Source: Legionella adelaidensis (GTDB taxonomy: Bacteria; Pseudomonadota; Gammaproteobacteria; Legionellales; Legionellaceae). Taken from it: a DNA stretch of 64,000 bases. Below, piece by piece: positions 23,634 to 32,948 of this stretch. Each line of letters opens with the position of its first letter. Within the stretch, counting starts at the first letter, position 1. The stretch spans positions 1-64,000 of the forward strand of contig NZ_LR134418.1 in NCBI RefSeq assembly GCF_900637865.1, in the 5' to 3' direction. The translations under genes were made by a program, and so were the position numbers. The notes beneath the pieces are model-generated. The model was not told where the DNA came from and did not search any database. It was given only the letters and a program-made list of their open reading frames with translations.

Positions 23634-25985
23634 ATGATAAACGAAAAATTACAAGAAATCCTCACAGCCATTAACCAAAAACAATTAGATTATTTTTCTC
23701 AAAAAATAGAAGCCCTTCTCCATTCGCAAGAAGCTATACCTACGGAAGAGCTAGCCTGGCTTTGTTTTGGGGGGATGTATTTAAGCTTCGATACCACCCA
23801 GCAGAGAAATAGTGTGGCAAGTATTTTTTTGCAAGAAGGTGAGGCAAGCGTATATTCCTACTTTAATAAAGCCATTTTTTTCCTGGGAACATGGTCTACT
23901 ATCGCAAAGCAAGACCTCCCTGAAGCATTGCAACCCTTATACTACATAAAAGATTACCCCAATATTTATGCTGCGGAACATTGGGGAAAGATATCGGAAA
24001 CGTTTAAAGAAATATATAAGCGTGCCAGTACCCCCCCAGCTCCCCCCGCCGACTTTATGGAAGCTGTTTTACGAGACGATATTCCAGAAAGCATGTTAAC
24101 TCAAGAAACAATTGTTGATTTTAAATCCCATCATTTCGAAGATTTATATTCTACCTGTACCAGGCTCTTCTTAAGAGGCTCTGTGCGCAGTTTAATTCAA
24201 ATGGATTCGAAGTCCCCATTCACGGAAGCCGAATTAATAGAAATGGCCTGTGCTTATTACTTTTCAGGGTTAACAAACCAAGAAGCTTTTACCTTTTTAC
24301 GAGAAAGATTATCTCCTGCCTTACTGGAGCAAAGCAGGTTGTTGCAAACATTAAGAGAGGTTTTTGTTTTTTATCCCCCGAGTTTTCCCCACATCTCCCC
24401 TACCAGCCAGTTTATTTTTAATACCGCCAAGTTTAAAGATTGGTTGGCAAATGAGCTAGGAAGATATAATCAAAGTACCACAGAAACCACGCTTTCTACC
24501 AGGGTTTTGCATACAATTTTTTTGACGGTTAATCATTATTTCGCTATTTATCAATTTTTTAACCAGAGTTGGCTAGAATTTAATAAAAGTAGACTTCCTC
24601 CAGAGTTTTTAGAAGCACAGCTCTCCCTTCTTAAGGACTTTTACACGGCTCTTCGTGCGTGTGCGGCTGGCACTATATTAACAGACACCGACACCATCAA
24701 ATTACATCTTCAAACACATGGACCCAGTCACCTTACTTTACCTGCCCTGCGACAATTAGATTACTCCTACTCTTTTATGGAGACGTTAGGAAAAATACAC
24801 GATCGCCACGATCCTCTTTTTCCTCCATCTCCGGTATCTGCTGACGCCTTTAACTTAGCCGATAGTGCGGTAAAAGCTGCTTATGAAGAATTAAGAGCAG
24901 GGATGCGATTGGATGGCTTTACTTGCCAAGAAACCTCGCAAACCAATATTCATAACTTATTTATTAAATTAGGGGAGTTATCACCGGAAGAGCGACAGTT
25001 CGTCCATCGGTTTATGCAGTTACCCTTTCGACTGAGACATTCAACCTCAGCTATCCGGGAGATTCTCGCCGCGGGCAGCTTAAAGTCCTATACAGCCTTA
25101 AAAAACTCCCACTCTTTACCAGCTACGGGGGTACACACCCGAGAGTCAGATGCTGCTACCGGAAATGCAAACTTTGTCTTTTTTTGTTTAGGCATAGGCG
25201 ATAACTTTAAACTATGGCCTTGGTTAAAACAAAGTGACACCCATTTAATCTTCGATTTCAACCCCATGATGAGACAAAGGGGTTGGATTAGTTTTGATGA
25301 TTGGGTCAATTATACTAATGATGAAGATAAAGTTTATGAATTTGACGATGTGGTACGAATAGTAGAATTCGATGCCCCTAAAAAGGAAGACGCAGAGTCT
25401 GATGAAGAGTACTCTGAAAATGAAAGTGATGAAGACTCCTTCCTTAATGATCGCTTTGAACCATACAAAACATATATTTATCAAAAGAGACAACCTGATG
25501 GTTCTATAAAATCCATAGAGCGTGTTGCACAACGTTCACAAGAGGTTTTTTGGGGCCCAGACATTCTCGCCGGACTTGCCCTTTCTATTCTATTAGAGTT
25601 TAGATGTATGAGTGACGTGGGAAGTGAGTTTCCTAAAAAAGTATTCATGACAGAAGATCCGGAGGAATTTAGAAAAGTAGTAGGCCGTATCGTGGATCTT
25701 TTTTATAACATTGAAGCGAAGATGCCCTGTGAAGTTCCTATGAGTTTGTGCCTTGGTGCACTAGATCCTACAGGAAAGCCTATGTCTTTACCTATACCGC
25801 GCCCCCTCCCTCCTGCAGCCCCTCTTCCGCTTTTGCCTTCCTGTGGTTCGCCAATAACAGAGCAACCGCGATTTTTTAAACCACCCAAACGATCGCATGC
25901 TGAATCTATAACGGAGAACGACGAAAGAGTGCCTAAACGTATAGAAAAAGAGACGCCAGCACTACAGACTCAAGTTGCCCCTTAA
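23634..25985 (+). CDS. Large protein of unknown function, putative effector
   Basis: 783 residues, no signal peptide, no family recognised. The N-terminal ~450 residues look all-helical. A segment at 468-520, RHSTSAIREILAAGSL (from Arg468) followed by FVFFCLGIGD (514-523), has the shape of the entry to a PARP/diphtheria-type ADP-ribosyltransferase fold (HxT/S, then a strand such as YVFF), but the match is weak. Residues about 580-605 are a highly acidic Glu/Asp/Ser run, and about 715-740 are proline-rich. The C-terminal tail is basic and polar. No ribosome site precedes the ATG at 23634. The downstream dus gene starts two bases after the stop. Size and composition suggest a secreted effector, which is inference. 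Confidence 0.7.
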   Translation: MINEKLQEILTAINQKQLDYFSQKIEALLHSQEAIPTEELAWLCFGGMYLSFDTTQQRNSVASIFLQEGEASVYSYFNKAIFFLGTWSTIAKQDLPEALQPLYYIKDYPNIYAAEHWGKISETFKEIYKRASTPPAPPADFMEAVLRDDIPESMLTQETIVDFKSHHFEDLYSTCTRLFLRGSVRSLIQMDSKSPFTEAELIEMACAYYFSGLTNQEAFTFLRERLSPALLEQSRLLQTLREVFVFYPPSFPHISPTSQFIFNTAKFKDWLANELGRYNQSTTETTLSTRVLHTIFLTVNHYFAIYQFFNQSWLEFNKSRLPPEFLEAQLSLLKDFYTALRACAAGTILTDTDTIKLHLQTHGPSHLTLPALRQLDYSYSFMETLGKIHDRHDPLFPPSPVSADAFNLADSAVKAAYEELRAGMRLDGFTCQETSQTNIHNLFIKLGELSPEERQFVHRFMQLPFRLRHSTSAIREILAAGSLKSYTALKNSHSLPATGVHTRESDAATGNANFVFFCLGIGDNFKLWPWLKQSDTHLIFDFNPMMRQRGWISFDDWVNYTNDEDKVYEFDDVVRIVEFDAPKKEDAESDEEYSENESDEDSFLNDRFEPYKTYIYQKRQPDGSIKSIERVAQRSQEVFWGPDILAGLALSILLEFRCMSDVGSEFPKKVFMTEDPEEFRKVVGRIVDLFYNIEAKMPCEVPMSLCLGALDPTGKPMSLPIPRPLPPAAPLPLLPSCGSPITEQPRFFKPPKRSHAESITENDERVPKRIEKETPALQTQVAP

Positions 25986-25987
25986 GT

Positions 25988-26962
25988 ATGACTTTGATTA
26001 AATCACTTACAGTAGGGAAAGCCATTTTCCCCGTCAATATTATCCAGGGCCCTTTGGCGGGGGTCAGCTGCTCACCTTTTAGAGCGCTGACCTGGACAAT
26101 AAGCAAGCCGGCATTCTGTTATACGGAAATGATTTCATGCAAAACATTATTGTTTCAAAAAAAATCAAATGAGCGATTCGTTCATATTGACAATAAGGAA
26201 GGTCCTGTTGGTTTTCAATTATCAGGGAACGATCCGAAAGAATTGGCCGAGGCGACCAAATTAGTCACTGATCAAGGTGCCAGTTTAGTCGATTTAAACT
26301 GCGGCTGTCCCGTCAATAAAATACGTGCGAAAGGAGCAGGTTCTCGTCTTTTGCAGACACCTGCTCAGCTGTATCGCTTAATGGAAGCATTAAAAGAAAA
26401 TACCCATCTTCCCGTTTCTATAAAAATTCGCGTGGACGGCCACAGTACGGATAGGTTTAATCATGAAATTGTAAAAGTAGTGAAGGATGCGGGCATTGAT
26501 TTTATTACCGTGCATGGAAGAAATTGGCGCGAGGGTTACGATACTCCCTGTCATTATGATCAAATCCAGTTTTTTGTCGAAGAGTTGGAAATACCCGTCA
26601 TAGGTAATGGAGATATAAGTTGCCTAAGCTCATTACAAAAAATGCTAGCCACAAACTGCGCCGGAGTCATGGTAGGCAGAGCCAGTGTAGGTCAACCCTG
26701 GTTAATTGGTAAATTAATCGCAGAAAGCCAAGGAGCAGAGTATAAATGTCCTACAGCCCCCGAAATCGGAAAATTATTTTTTGATCACGTAACTGCCTTA
26801 ACCAAATTATTAAAAAGCGAGAAGTTCGCCATTATCCAGGCAAGAAAATTCGCTAAATACTATGCAAGGGATCTACAACAAAAACAGGCGTTCATAGAAA
26901 GAATAAATCACTGCGAAACATTACTGGACCTTGAAAAAGTTACTACCCTTTATTTCATGTAG
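25988..26962 (+). CDS. tRNA-dihydrouridine synthase family protein
   Basis: 324 residues. FMN-dependent TIM barrel that reduces uridine in the D-loop of tRNA. IIQGPLAGVSCSPFRAL, VGFQLSGNDP, LVDLNCGCPVNKIRAKGAGSRLL (catalytic Cys in GCP), IKIRVDG, ITVHGRNWREGY and VIGNGDI are in the expected order. It resembles DusB/DusC but cannot be assigned to a subgroup by eye. It starts two bases after the 783-residue gene, so it may be read from that gene's transcript. Confidence 0.92.
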   Translation: MTLIKSLTVGKAIFPVNIIQGPLAGVSCSPFRALTWTISKPAFCYTEMISCKTLLFQKKSNERFVHIDNKEGPVGFQLSGNDPKELAEATKLVTDQGASLVDLNCGCPVNKIRAKGAGSRLLQTPAQLYRLMEALKENTHLPVSIKIRVDGHSTDRFNHEIVKVVKDAGIDFITVHGRNWREGYDTPCHYDQIQFFVEELEIPVIGNGDISCLSSLQKMLATNCAGVMVGRASVGQPWLIGKLIAESQGAEYKCPTAPEIGKLFFDHVTALTKLLKSEKFAIIQARKFAKYYARDLQQKQAFIERINHCETLLDLEKVTTLYFM

Positions 26963-27033
26963 ACTGGGCAGGCAGGCCAACAAACGATCGAGATGGAATT
27001 ATTGACCGCCCGACCTCACCTGCATTCGATAAA

Positions 27034-27528
27034 TTATTCTTTTGCTCTGATTAAGATGGTATTCACCAAATCTTCCGATAACCTATATCCCACATTTTTT
27101 AATTCATAAATTAAACTTGCGACCTTCGGAATTAATTTTTTTTCTTTAGCTAGCAGTAAAACTCCCGCGGTACCTATAATGGATATATTTTTTTGTTTTG
27201 CAACTCTGCGTCCTATCCGTTCGTCAATTAAGAGTTTGGAATGAAGTTGAAGTGCCAGCAAAATAGCAGAGGCTTCTCCTTGACCTAGATTTTCAAACAG
27301 AAACTTTTCCTTCTCCCCCTGCAAATTCTCATATTGTCTAATTAGACCACCCTTTAAAGCATCAGTAATTTCCGCTGCCCCTTGTAATTTAGGGTTTACT
27401 AAACATTCATCTATTACTGCTTGGGGAGCAATGATTTGACCTAATACTTTTTTTAATAGATCAAGGCGTTGAATTTTAGCAAAAGCAATTAAAGGTCCAG
27501 CATCGGCAACGATGATCTTTTTATTCAA
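27034..27528 (-). CDS. PIN-domain toxin (DUF3368, VapC-like)
   Basis: 164 residues. Small PIN nuclease: ADAGPLIAFAKIQRLDLL with the first acidic residue, an acidic GEASAILLA segment, LIDERIGRRVAK and IIGTAGVLLLAKEKKLIPKV, all as in the DUF3368 group. Predicted metal-dependent RNase, the toxin of a type II toxin-antitoxin pair. Its start overlaps the end of the antitoxin gene by eight bases, the usual antitoxin-first order. Confidence 0.88.
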   Translation of the reverse strand: MNKKIIVADAGPLIAFAKIQRLDLLKKVLGQIIAPQAVIDECLVNPKLQGAAEITDALKGGLIRQYENLQGEKEKFLFENLGQGEASAILLALQLHSKLLIDERIGRRVAKQKNISIIGTAGVLLLAKEKKLIPKVASLIYELKNVGYRLSEDLVNTILIRAKE

Positions 27529-27844
27529 AATCTTTTAGTTCCTGTTCTAAATCTTCTTCAGAATAGTTAACTACTGATATGCCGAGCTGCCCCAGTTTAT
27601 CTATAAAGGATTCTACGCTTAATTCAGCAACTTTCGCTGCTTTTTCTAGAGTTAGAATTTCATCTTTAAATAATTTAATAGCCAAAGAAGTTCGTAACCC
27701 AAGGTTAATCAACTCTTCTGAGAATGGGACAGCCAAAAAAACAGGACGCCCAAATTTAGTGACCAGTGAAACCTGGCCTTGCTCTGCATCGCTAATTAAA
27801 GTACCTGTTCGCTCTCTTAAATCTCTTACGGTAAATGTATCCAT
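27521..27844 (-). CDS. Antitoxin: Phd/YefM-like N-terminus fused to UPF0175
   Basis: 107 residues. The N-terminal ~40 residues (FTVRDLRERTGTLISDAEQGQVSLVTKFGRPVFLAVPF) look like a Phd/YefM DNA-binding antitoxin. The rest (SLAIKLFKDEILTLEKAAKVAELSVESFIDKLGQLGI) is UPF0175-like. Both modules occur as antitoxins to PIN or RelE-type toxins, so this is a fused form. The ATG at 27844 gives the natural MDTFTVRD start. It would be expected to bind and repress its own promoter just upstream. Confidence 0.85.
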   Translation of the reverse strand: MDTFTVRDLRERTGTLISDAEQGQVSLVTKFGRPVFLAVPFSEELINLGLRTSLAIKLFKDEILTLEKAAKVAELSVESFIDKLGQLGISVVNYSEEDLEQELKDFE

Positions 27845-27956
27845 ATTTGTCTCTAAAATTGTTCTATCAAATGATAGCACAATTTTTTAATTATGGCGTA
27901 CCTTGGGCAATAACTCTCATGGAGCCTGCAAAAATACGCCGATTCCCCAGATCAGG

Positions 27957-28910
27957 CTAAGCCCTTTCAAAATTAAAACTGATAACCTCACTAATTCCCT
28001 GGGCCTGTAGTGCAATAGCAATTAAACGATCCAGACCGAGCGCTACTCCACTACAAGTGGGTAATCCGTGCTCTAATGCATTAAGCAGATATTCATCAGG
28101 CGTCATAGGTTCCAAGCCTTTTTGTCGCCTTAACGCATTGTCGTTTTCAAAACGTACTCTTTGCGACTCGGCGTCCGAGAGCTCATAAAAACCATTGGCA
28201 AGCTCTATGCCTTTAAAATACACCTCAAAACGCTGTGCTACTCCATTTTCTATTTTGGCCAATGAGGCTTGCGAGGAGGGAAAATCGATAAGTGCTATGG
28301 GTTGATGGTGTTCGTCAAAAGCCGGTTCGATTACATGACTCATTAGCAAAAATAAGTATTGATCAATTTCTTGCTCATCCTCATGCAAAACCGTATCTAA
28401 GTTATATTTTTTTAAAATATTTTTAAGCGCGGGAATAGTGGCAGAAAAAGGGTTAAATCCCGCAATTTCTTCAAATGCTTGACTGTAAGTCATTGTTAAT
28501 AACGGGGGACATTTTAGTATTTCTTGTAAAAGCGCCTCTACTTCTTGCAATAAAGTTAAATGATCTACTCCCAACTGATACCATTCTAATAATGTGAATT
28601 CAGGATTATGCCATCTACCATACTCATCATCTCTAAACACCCTCGCTATTTGGAAAATAGGACCGCTACCCTGCGCCAGCAATCTTTTCATGTGGTATTC
28701 TGGGGATGTCTGTAAATAATAAGTAGCATGTCTAAAAGTAGCTTTTATATTGGCAAGATAAGCGTCGGTTATCCCATAACGTGCCATGATAGGCGTTTCC
28801 ACTTCTAAATAATCGCGCAAGCCAAAAAAATTACGGATATTCGCAAGAATTTGTGAGCGTAATTTTAAATTTTCTAAAGAGGCCGATGGTTGCCAAGGCA
28901 TTCTTTGCAT
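27957..28910 (-). CDS. epmA: EF-P-(R)-beta-lysine ligase EpmA
   Basis: 317 residues. A class II lysyl-tRNA synthetase core without the anticodon-binding domain, as in EpmA (PoxA/GenX). FFGLRDYLEVETPIMA is motif 1, FQIARVFRDDEYGRWHNPEFTLLEWYQ motif 2, and GVALGLDRLIAIA motif 3. It attaches beta-lysine to elongation factor P. Neither efp nor epmB is in the window. The ATG overlaps the sufT-like stop as TAATG; a second Met at 28901 is possible. Its coupling to the SUF operon is unexpected. Confidence 0.94.
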   Translation of the reverse strand: MQRMPWQPSASLENLKLRSQILANIRNFFGLRDYLEVETPIMARYGITDAYLANIKATFRHATYYLQTSPEYHMKRLLAQGSGPIFQIARVFRDDEYGRWHNPEFTLLEWYQLGVDHLTLLQEVEALLQEILKCPPLLTMTYSQAFEEIAGFNPFSATIPALKNILKKYNLDTVLHEDEQEIDQYLFLLMSHVIEPAFDEHHQPIALIDFPSSQASLAKIENGVAQRFEVYFKGIELANGFYELSDAESQRVRFENDNALRRQKGLEPMTPDEYLLNALEHGLPTCSGVALGLDRLIAIALQAQGISEVISFNFERA

Positions 28911-29245
28911 TAATAAAAAATTCCTAATTCCAATCGTGCCACTTCGCTCATTCTCTCTTGAGTCCAGGGCGGCTCCCACACGAGTTCGACCGTGCAATCA
29001 TGGATTCCCTCTACTTTATTAATGGTTTGTTCTACCGTTCCAGGAAAAGTTTGCGCTACAGGACATCCGGGCGAGGTAAGGGTCATTTGAATATGGACAT
29101 TATGCTCGTCATCAATTTCAACATGATAGATTAAACCAAGATCATAGATATTGACCGGGATTTCCGGGTCGAAAATGGTTTTTAGAGCCTCAATAACAGC
29201 GTCTTTTAAAACCTCTTTGCCTTGCTTTTTCTTTAAACCAAACAT
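28910..29245 (-). CDS. sufT: SufT-like iron-sulfur assembly protein (DUF59/MIP18 family)
   Basis: 111 residues. EALKTIFDPEIPVNIYDLGLIY is the DUF59 signature and LTSPGCPVAQTFPGTVEQ carries the conserved Cys. The C-terminal VWEPPWTQERMSEVARLELGIF is characteristic of SUF-associated members. Such proteins help mature or load Fe-S clusters. The ATG at 29245 is chosen over longer in-frame starts that run into sufU. It is the penultimate gene of the operon, ahead of epmA. Confidence 0.9.
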   Translation of the reverse strand: MFGLKKKQGKEVLKDAVIEALKTIFDPEIPVNIYDLGLIYHVEIDDEHNVHIQMTLTSPGCPVAQTFPGTVEQTINKVEGIHDCTVELVWEPPWTQERMSEVARLELGIFY

Positions 29246-29253
29246 ACGTTTAA

Positions 29254-29697
29254 TTACTCCGTCGAAACCACTGCCTCTTCTTTTTTTAAAGCACATTCCA
29301 ATGTATGCCATGCCAAGGTGGCACATTTCACTCTGGCGGGAAAGGCTTTCACTCCTGCTAACACAGTTAATTTATCGGTAGCAAGAAAAGGTATATCGTC
29401 GTCTTTGGTTGTCATGTGATGAAAGCGCAAAAATAATTCATGCGCCTCTTTTATCGTCTTCCCTTGTAAAGCTTCCGTCATTAAAGACGCAGAAGCCTGG
29501 GAAATAGCACAGCCACAGCCCAAAAAACTGATGTCTTTTATAATATGGTCTTGAATATGAAGATAGAGCGTTAATTTATCGCCACATAGCGGATTGAAGC
29601 CCTGCGCATGTGCTGTGGGATTCTCCATCTCGCGGTGATTGCGGGGATTACGGTTATGATCAATGATAATTTCTTGATAAAGTTCACGTAAATCCAT
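29254..29697 (-). CDS. sufU: SufU-type Fe-S assembly / sulfur-transfer protein
   Basis: 147 residues, IscU-like fold with the SufU insertion. Three Cys sit in NPLCGD, FLGCGCAISQASASLM and RVKCATLAWH, with the Asp of CGD also conserved. In Bacillus this protein binds zinc and accepts sulfur from SufS. Here it stands in place of SufE. Its start touches the sufS stop (one-base overlap). Confidence 0.93.
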   Translation of the reverse strand: MDLRELYQEIIIDHNRNPRNHREMENPTAHAQGFNPLCGDKLTLYLHIQDHIIKDISFLGCGCAISQASASLMTEALQGKTIKEAHELFLRFHHMTTKDDDIPFLATDKLTVLAGVKAFPARVKCATLAWHTLECALKKEEAVVSTE

Positions 29698-30935
29698 TAG
29701 GCAAATACCTCTTTGACTTTATGCAATGCGCGTACACAACTGTCTACTTCTTTTTCCGTATTATAGAAAGATAAGGAAATGCGCGTGGTGGCCGGAACCC
29801 CATAAAAATCCATTAAAGGCATTGCACAGTGATGTCCACTTCGAATAGCGATTCCCTCGCTATCCATAATCGTTCCTATATCATGAGCATGAATTTTTCC
29901 GTGAACAAAACCTACAATAGGCACTTTCGCGCGCGCCGTGCCAATTAAATTAAATCCTTTAACTGATTGAACAGCGAGTGTTGTGTACTCCAATAAACGC
30001 TGCTCATAGGCGGCAATCGCTTCTAAATCCAGAGACCATAAATAATCCATAGCAGCACCTAACCCGATTACGCCCGCAATATTTGGGGTACCTGCCTCAA
30101 ATTTGTAAGGCAGTGGAGCATAATCGGTTGCTTGGAAAGTAACATAGTTAATCATTTCGCCCCCACCTTGATAGGGAGCCATTCCATCTAGCAAATGCTC
30201 TTTTGCCCAAAGAACACCCACGCCGGTTGGTCCATACATTTTATGGCCGGAAAAAGCATAAAAATCACAACCCAAATCCTGGACATCGATAGGTAAATGT
30301 GCGGTCGCTTGTGCGCCATCCAAAAGAACGAGAGCACCGTGGGCATGCGCCATTTCTATCATTTTTTTTACGGGATTTATGGTTCCTAGGGCGTTAGAAA
30401 CATAATTAATAGCGACAAATTTGGTATTAGGCGTTAATTTTTTTTCAAACTCTTGCAGTAACACCTCTCCTTCCAGTGAGATAGGGGCGACTTTAAGTAC
30501 AGCGCCCGTTTTTTTACATACCATCTGCCAGGGAACAATATTAGAATGATGCTCCATGGTTGTAATTAAGATCTCTTCACCGGGCAGGAGACGCGGAGCT
30601 ACAAAACTTTGAGCTACTAAATTAATAGCTTCTGTCGTACCGCGTACAAAAATACATTCACATGTTTTTCTTGCATTAATAAAACGTCTTACTTTTTCTC
30701 GCACACCCTCATAGAGATTGGTTGCTCGTACACTTAATGAATGCACACTACGATGAACGTTGGCATTGTCATGCATATAAAAATGAGAGATAGCGTCAAT
30801 CACACTTTTGGGTTTCTGGGTCGTGGCCGCATTATCTAAATAAATAAGAGGACTTCCATTGACTTGTTGGTTTAAGCAGGGAAAGTCTTTTCTTATTTCG
30901 TTTACATCAAAAACCGCTCTTGTCACAGTACTCAT
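29697..30935 (-). CDS. sufS: Cysteine desulfurase SufS
   Basis: 412 residues, class V aminotransferase fold. YLDNAATTQKP, TMEHHSNIVPW, LLDGAQATAHLPIDVQ, FSGHKMYGPTGVGVLW (PLP Lys) and IRSGHHCAMP (catalytic Cys on a short loop, the group II hallmark). It removes sulfur from cysteine as a persulfide for cluster assembly. Three bases separate it from sufD upstream. Confidence 0.97.
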   Translation of the reverse strand: MSTVTRAVFDVNEIRKDFPCLNQQVNGSPLIYLDNAATTQKPKSVIDAISHFYMHDNANVHRSVHSLSVRATNLYEGVREKVRRFINARKTCECIFVRGTTEAINLVAQSFVAPRLLPGEEILITTMEHHSNIVPWQMVCKKTGAVLKVAPISLEGEVLLQEFEKKLTPNTKFVAINYVSNALGTINPVKKMIEMAHAHGALVLLDGAQATAHLPIDVQDLGCDFYAFSGHKMYGPTGVGVLWAKEHLLDGMAPYQGGGEMINYVTFQATDYAPLPYKFEAGTPNIAGVIGLGAAMDYLWSLDLEAIAAYEQRLLEYTTLAVQSVKGFNLIGTARAKVPIVGFVHGKIHAHDIGTIMDSEGIAIRSGHHCAMPLMDFYGVPATTRISLSFYNTEKEVDSCVRALHKVKEVFA

Positions 30936-30938
30936 TTT

Positions 30939-32198
30939 TCACCGTAGCTGTTTATTTAAAAGTTTATCTACCCAAGGAGAAAGTATAGCGCCAAATGCTT
31001 TCACGTTTTCCGCCGCAAAAGCGTGGATCAAAAACTGACTTGCTTCTTCAGCCCCTATGCCGCGCGTGGCAAAATAAAATAAGGCTTCTTCATCTAACTG
31101 GCCAACCGTAGCACCGTGGGAACAAACAACATCGTCTGCAAAAATTTCAAGTTGTGGTTTGGTATCAATTTCTGCATCAGCAGCTAACAATAAATTTTTA
31201 TTTTGTTGTTTCGCTTCTGTATGCTGAGCATCTTTAGCAACAATCACCTTACCATTAAAAACAGCGCGTGATTTTTTTCCTAAAATTCCTTTGTAATCTT
31301 CTTCACTTCTACAGTTGGCCACTTGATGGTGAACCACTGTGTGTTGATCAATGTGCTGGCCTTCTTGGGGTGCATAAATACCATTTAAAAAACAGCGCGC
31401 TTGCGGCTCTTGTAAATGAACCGAGGTATCACCTCGCACAATCTTTCCACCAATGTTAAAAGTATGCAATTGAACCTTGCTGCTTTCATTCTGTTTTGCA
31501 CTGGTATGTCCTATATGATAGGAAAGTTTACCTTCTCTTTGCATTTTAAAATGATGGACACTCGCCCCTTTGGCAGCAAAAATTTCGGTGATGGTATTAG
31601 TAAAATACGAACAGCCTTCTTTGCCAGCATAGTCTTCAATAATAGAAACTTCACTATCTTGTTCTGCCACAATTAAATGATGAATATAGTGAGCCTGGTT
31701 TTCTTTATCTTGCCAGTGGGTGAGTAAGAGGGGCTCCTGCAATTTTACGCCTTGAGGAATATAAATAAATATCCCTTTATTTAACATAGCCATGTTGAGA
31801 GCGTGGAATCCATGCTCCGGTTTTAAAATCGTGCTTAAATATTTTTTTACTAATTCAGGATGTTCCGTACTGGCTTGCTCCAAGGTTTTTATAATTACAC
31901 GGTTATCCGCCTTATCCCCCAGAAAAATTTCTCCATTTACAATAGACATAGAGCTACTGGTGATATTAAGAAACGGACTTGTATCGTTAAAGGTTGCATT
32001 ATTATGTTCTTCATTAATATGGAAAGTATTTTTTAAAAAAGAATCCATTTTGGTATATTTCCAATCTTCAAGAGCCGATGTTGGAAAACCATGTTGTTGT
32101 AAATGTTCTAAACCTTTTTCCTGTAATTTTGCAATAAAAGGAATAGCAGAAAAGTGATTGACTGCTTCTTTCTGGTAAAATTCGAGGAGTTCGCTCAT
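30939..32198 (-). CDS. sufD: Fe-S assembly protein SufD
   Basis: 419 residues. [18 protein letters not shown] near the N-terminus and the beta-helix region with [45 protein letters not shown], then [24 protein letters not shown], are standard SufD. It forms the SufBC2D scaffold with SufB and SufC. The ATG overlaps the sufC stop by four bases. Confidence 0.96.
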   Translation of the reverse strand: MSELLEFYQKEAVNHFSAIPFIAKLQEKGLEHLQQHGFPTSALEDWKYTKMDSFLKNTFHINEEHNNATFNDTSPFLNITSSSMSIVNGEIFLGDKADNRVIIKTLEQASTEHPELVKKYLSTILKPEHGFHALNMAMLNKGIFIYIPQGVKLQEPLLLTHWQDKENQAHYIHHLIVAEQDSEVSIIEDYAGKEGCSYFTNTITEIFAAKGASVHHFKMQREGKLSYHIGHTSAKQNESSKVQLHTFNIGGKIVRGDTSVHLQEPQARCFLNGIYAPQEGQHIDQHTVVHHQVANCRSEEDYKGILGKKSRAVFNGKVIVAKDAQHTEAKQQNKNLLLAADAEIDTKPQLEIFADDVVCSHGATVGQLDEEALFYFATRGIGAEEASQFLIHAFAAENVKAFGAILSPWVDKLLNKQLR

Positions 32199-32947
32199 AC
32201 CTTTTCCTTTTCCTCCAACCAGCTATATCCTTTCTCTTCCAACTCTAAAGCCAAAGATTTATCGCCCGATTTAATAATTTTCCCGTTAGCAAGCACATGA
32301 ATGTAATCGGGTTCAATATAGTTTAATAAGCGTTGATAATGGGTTACTAAAATAATTGCGCGCTCTTGGCTCCGTAAAGCATTTACTCCTTCAGAAATAA
32401 TACGCAAAGCATCAATGTCTAAACCAGAATCAGTTTCATCAAGAATGGCGAGTTTAGGTTCTAAAGCAGCCATTTGCAGGATTTCATTACGCTTTTTCTC
32501 CCCCCCAGAAAACCCTTCATTGATACTTCGATATAAGAAGCTTTCATCCATATCGACCAACTGGCATTTTTCACGGATAAAGTTTAGGAATTCAATGGCA
32601 TCCAAAGTTTTTAAGCCTTGTCCTTTACGTACTGCGTTTACAGAGGCTTTCAAAAAATTAATATTGGTAACGCCGGGTATTTCAACTGGATATTGAAATG
32701 ACATAAAAATTCCAGCCTGAGCCCTTTCAGCAGGGCTCAAAGGTAATAAGTCTTTCCCTTCATAAGAGATATTGCCCTGCGTTATTTCATAAGCAGGGTG
32801 ACCAGCCAATACCTTGGAAAGGGTACTTTTTCCCGAACCATTTGGTCCCATAATGGCATGAACTTCGCCGGCTTTAACCTTGAGGTTTATTCCTTTGAGA
32901 ATTGCCTGATCATTTATTGATACGTTTAAATCTTTAATTGTTAACAT
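32195..32947 (-). CDS. sufC: Fe-S assembly ATPase SufC
   Basis: 250 residues, ABC-type ATPase. [16 protein letters not shown] is Walker [13 protein letters not shown] the signature, [12 protein letters not shown]alker B, and [10 protein letters not shown] the His switch. It powers the SufBCD scaffold. The ATG at 32947, just after the sufB stop, gives MLTIKDLNV, the family N-terminus; a longer ORF start inside sufB is not needed. Confidence 0.97.
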   Translation of the reverse strand: MLTIKDLNVSINDQAILKGINLKVKAGEVHAIMGPNGSGKSTLSKVLAGHPAYEITQGNISYEGKDLLPLSPAERAQAGIFMSFQYPVEIPGVTNINFLKASVNAVRKGQGLKTLDAIEFLNFIREKCQLVDMDESFLYRSINEGFSGGEKKRNEILQMAALEPKLAILDETDSGLDIDALRIISEGVNALRSQERAIILVTHYQRLLNYIEPDYIHVLANGKIIKSGDKSLALELEEKGYSWLEEKEKV

Positions 32948-32948
32948 A

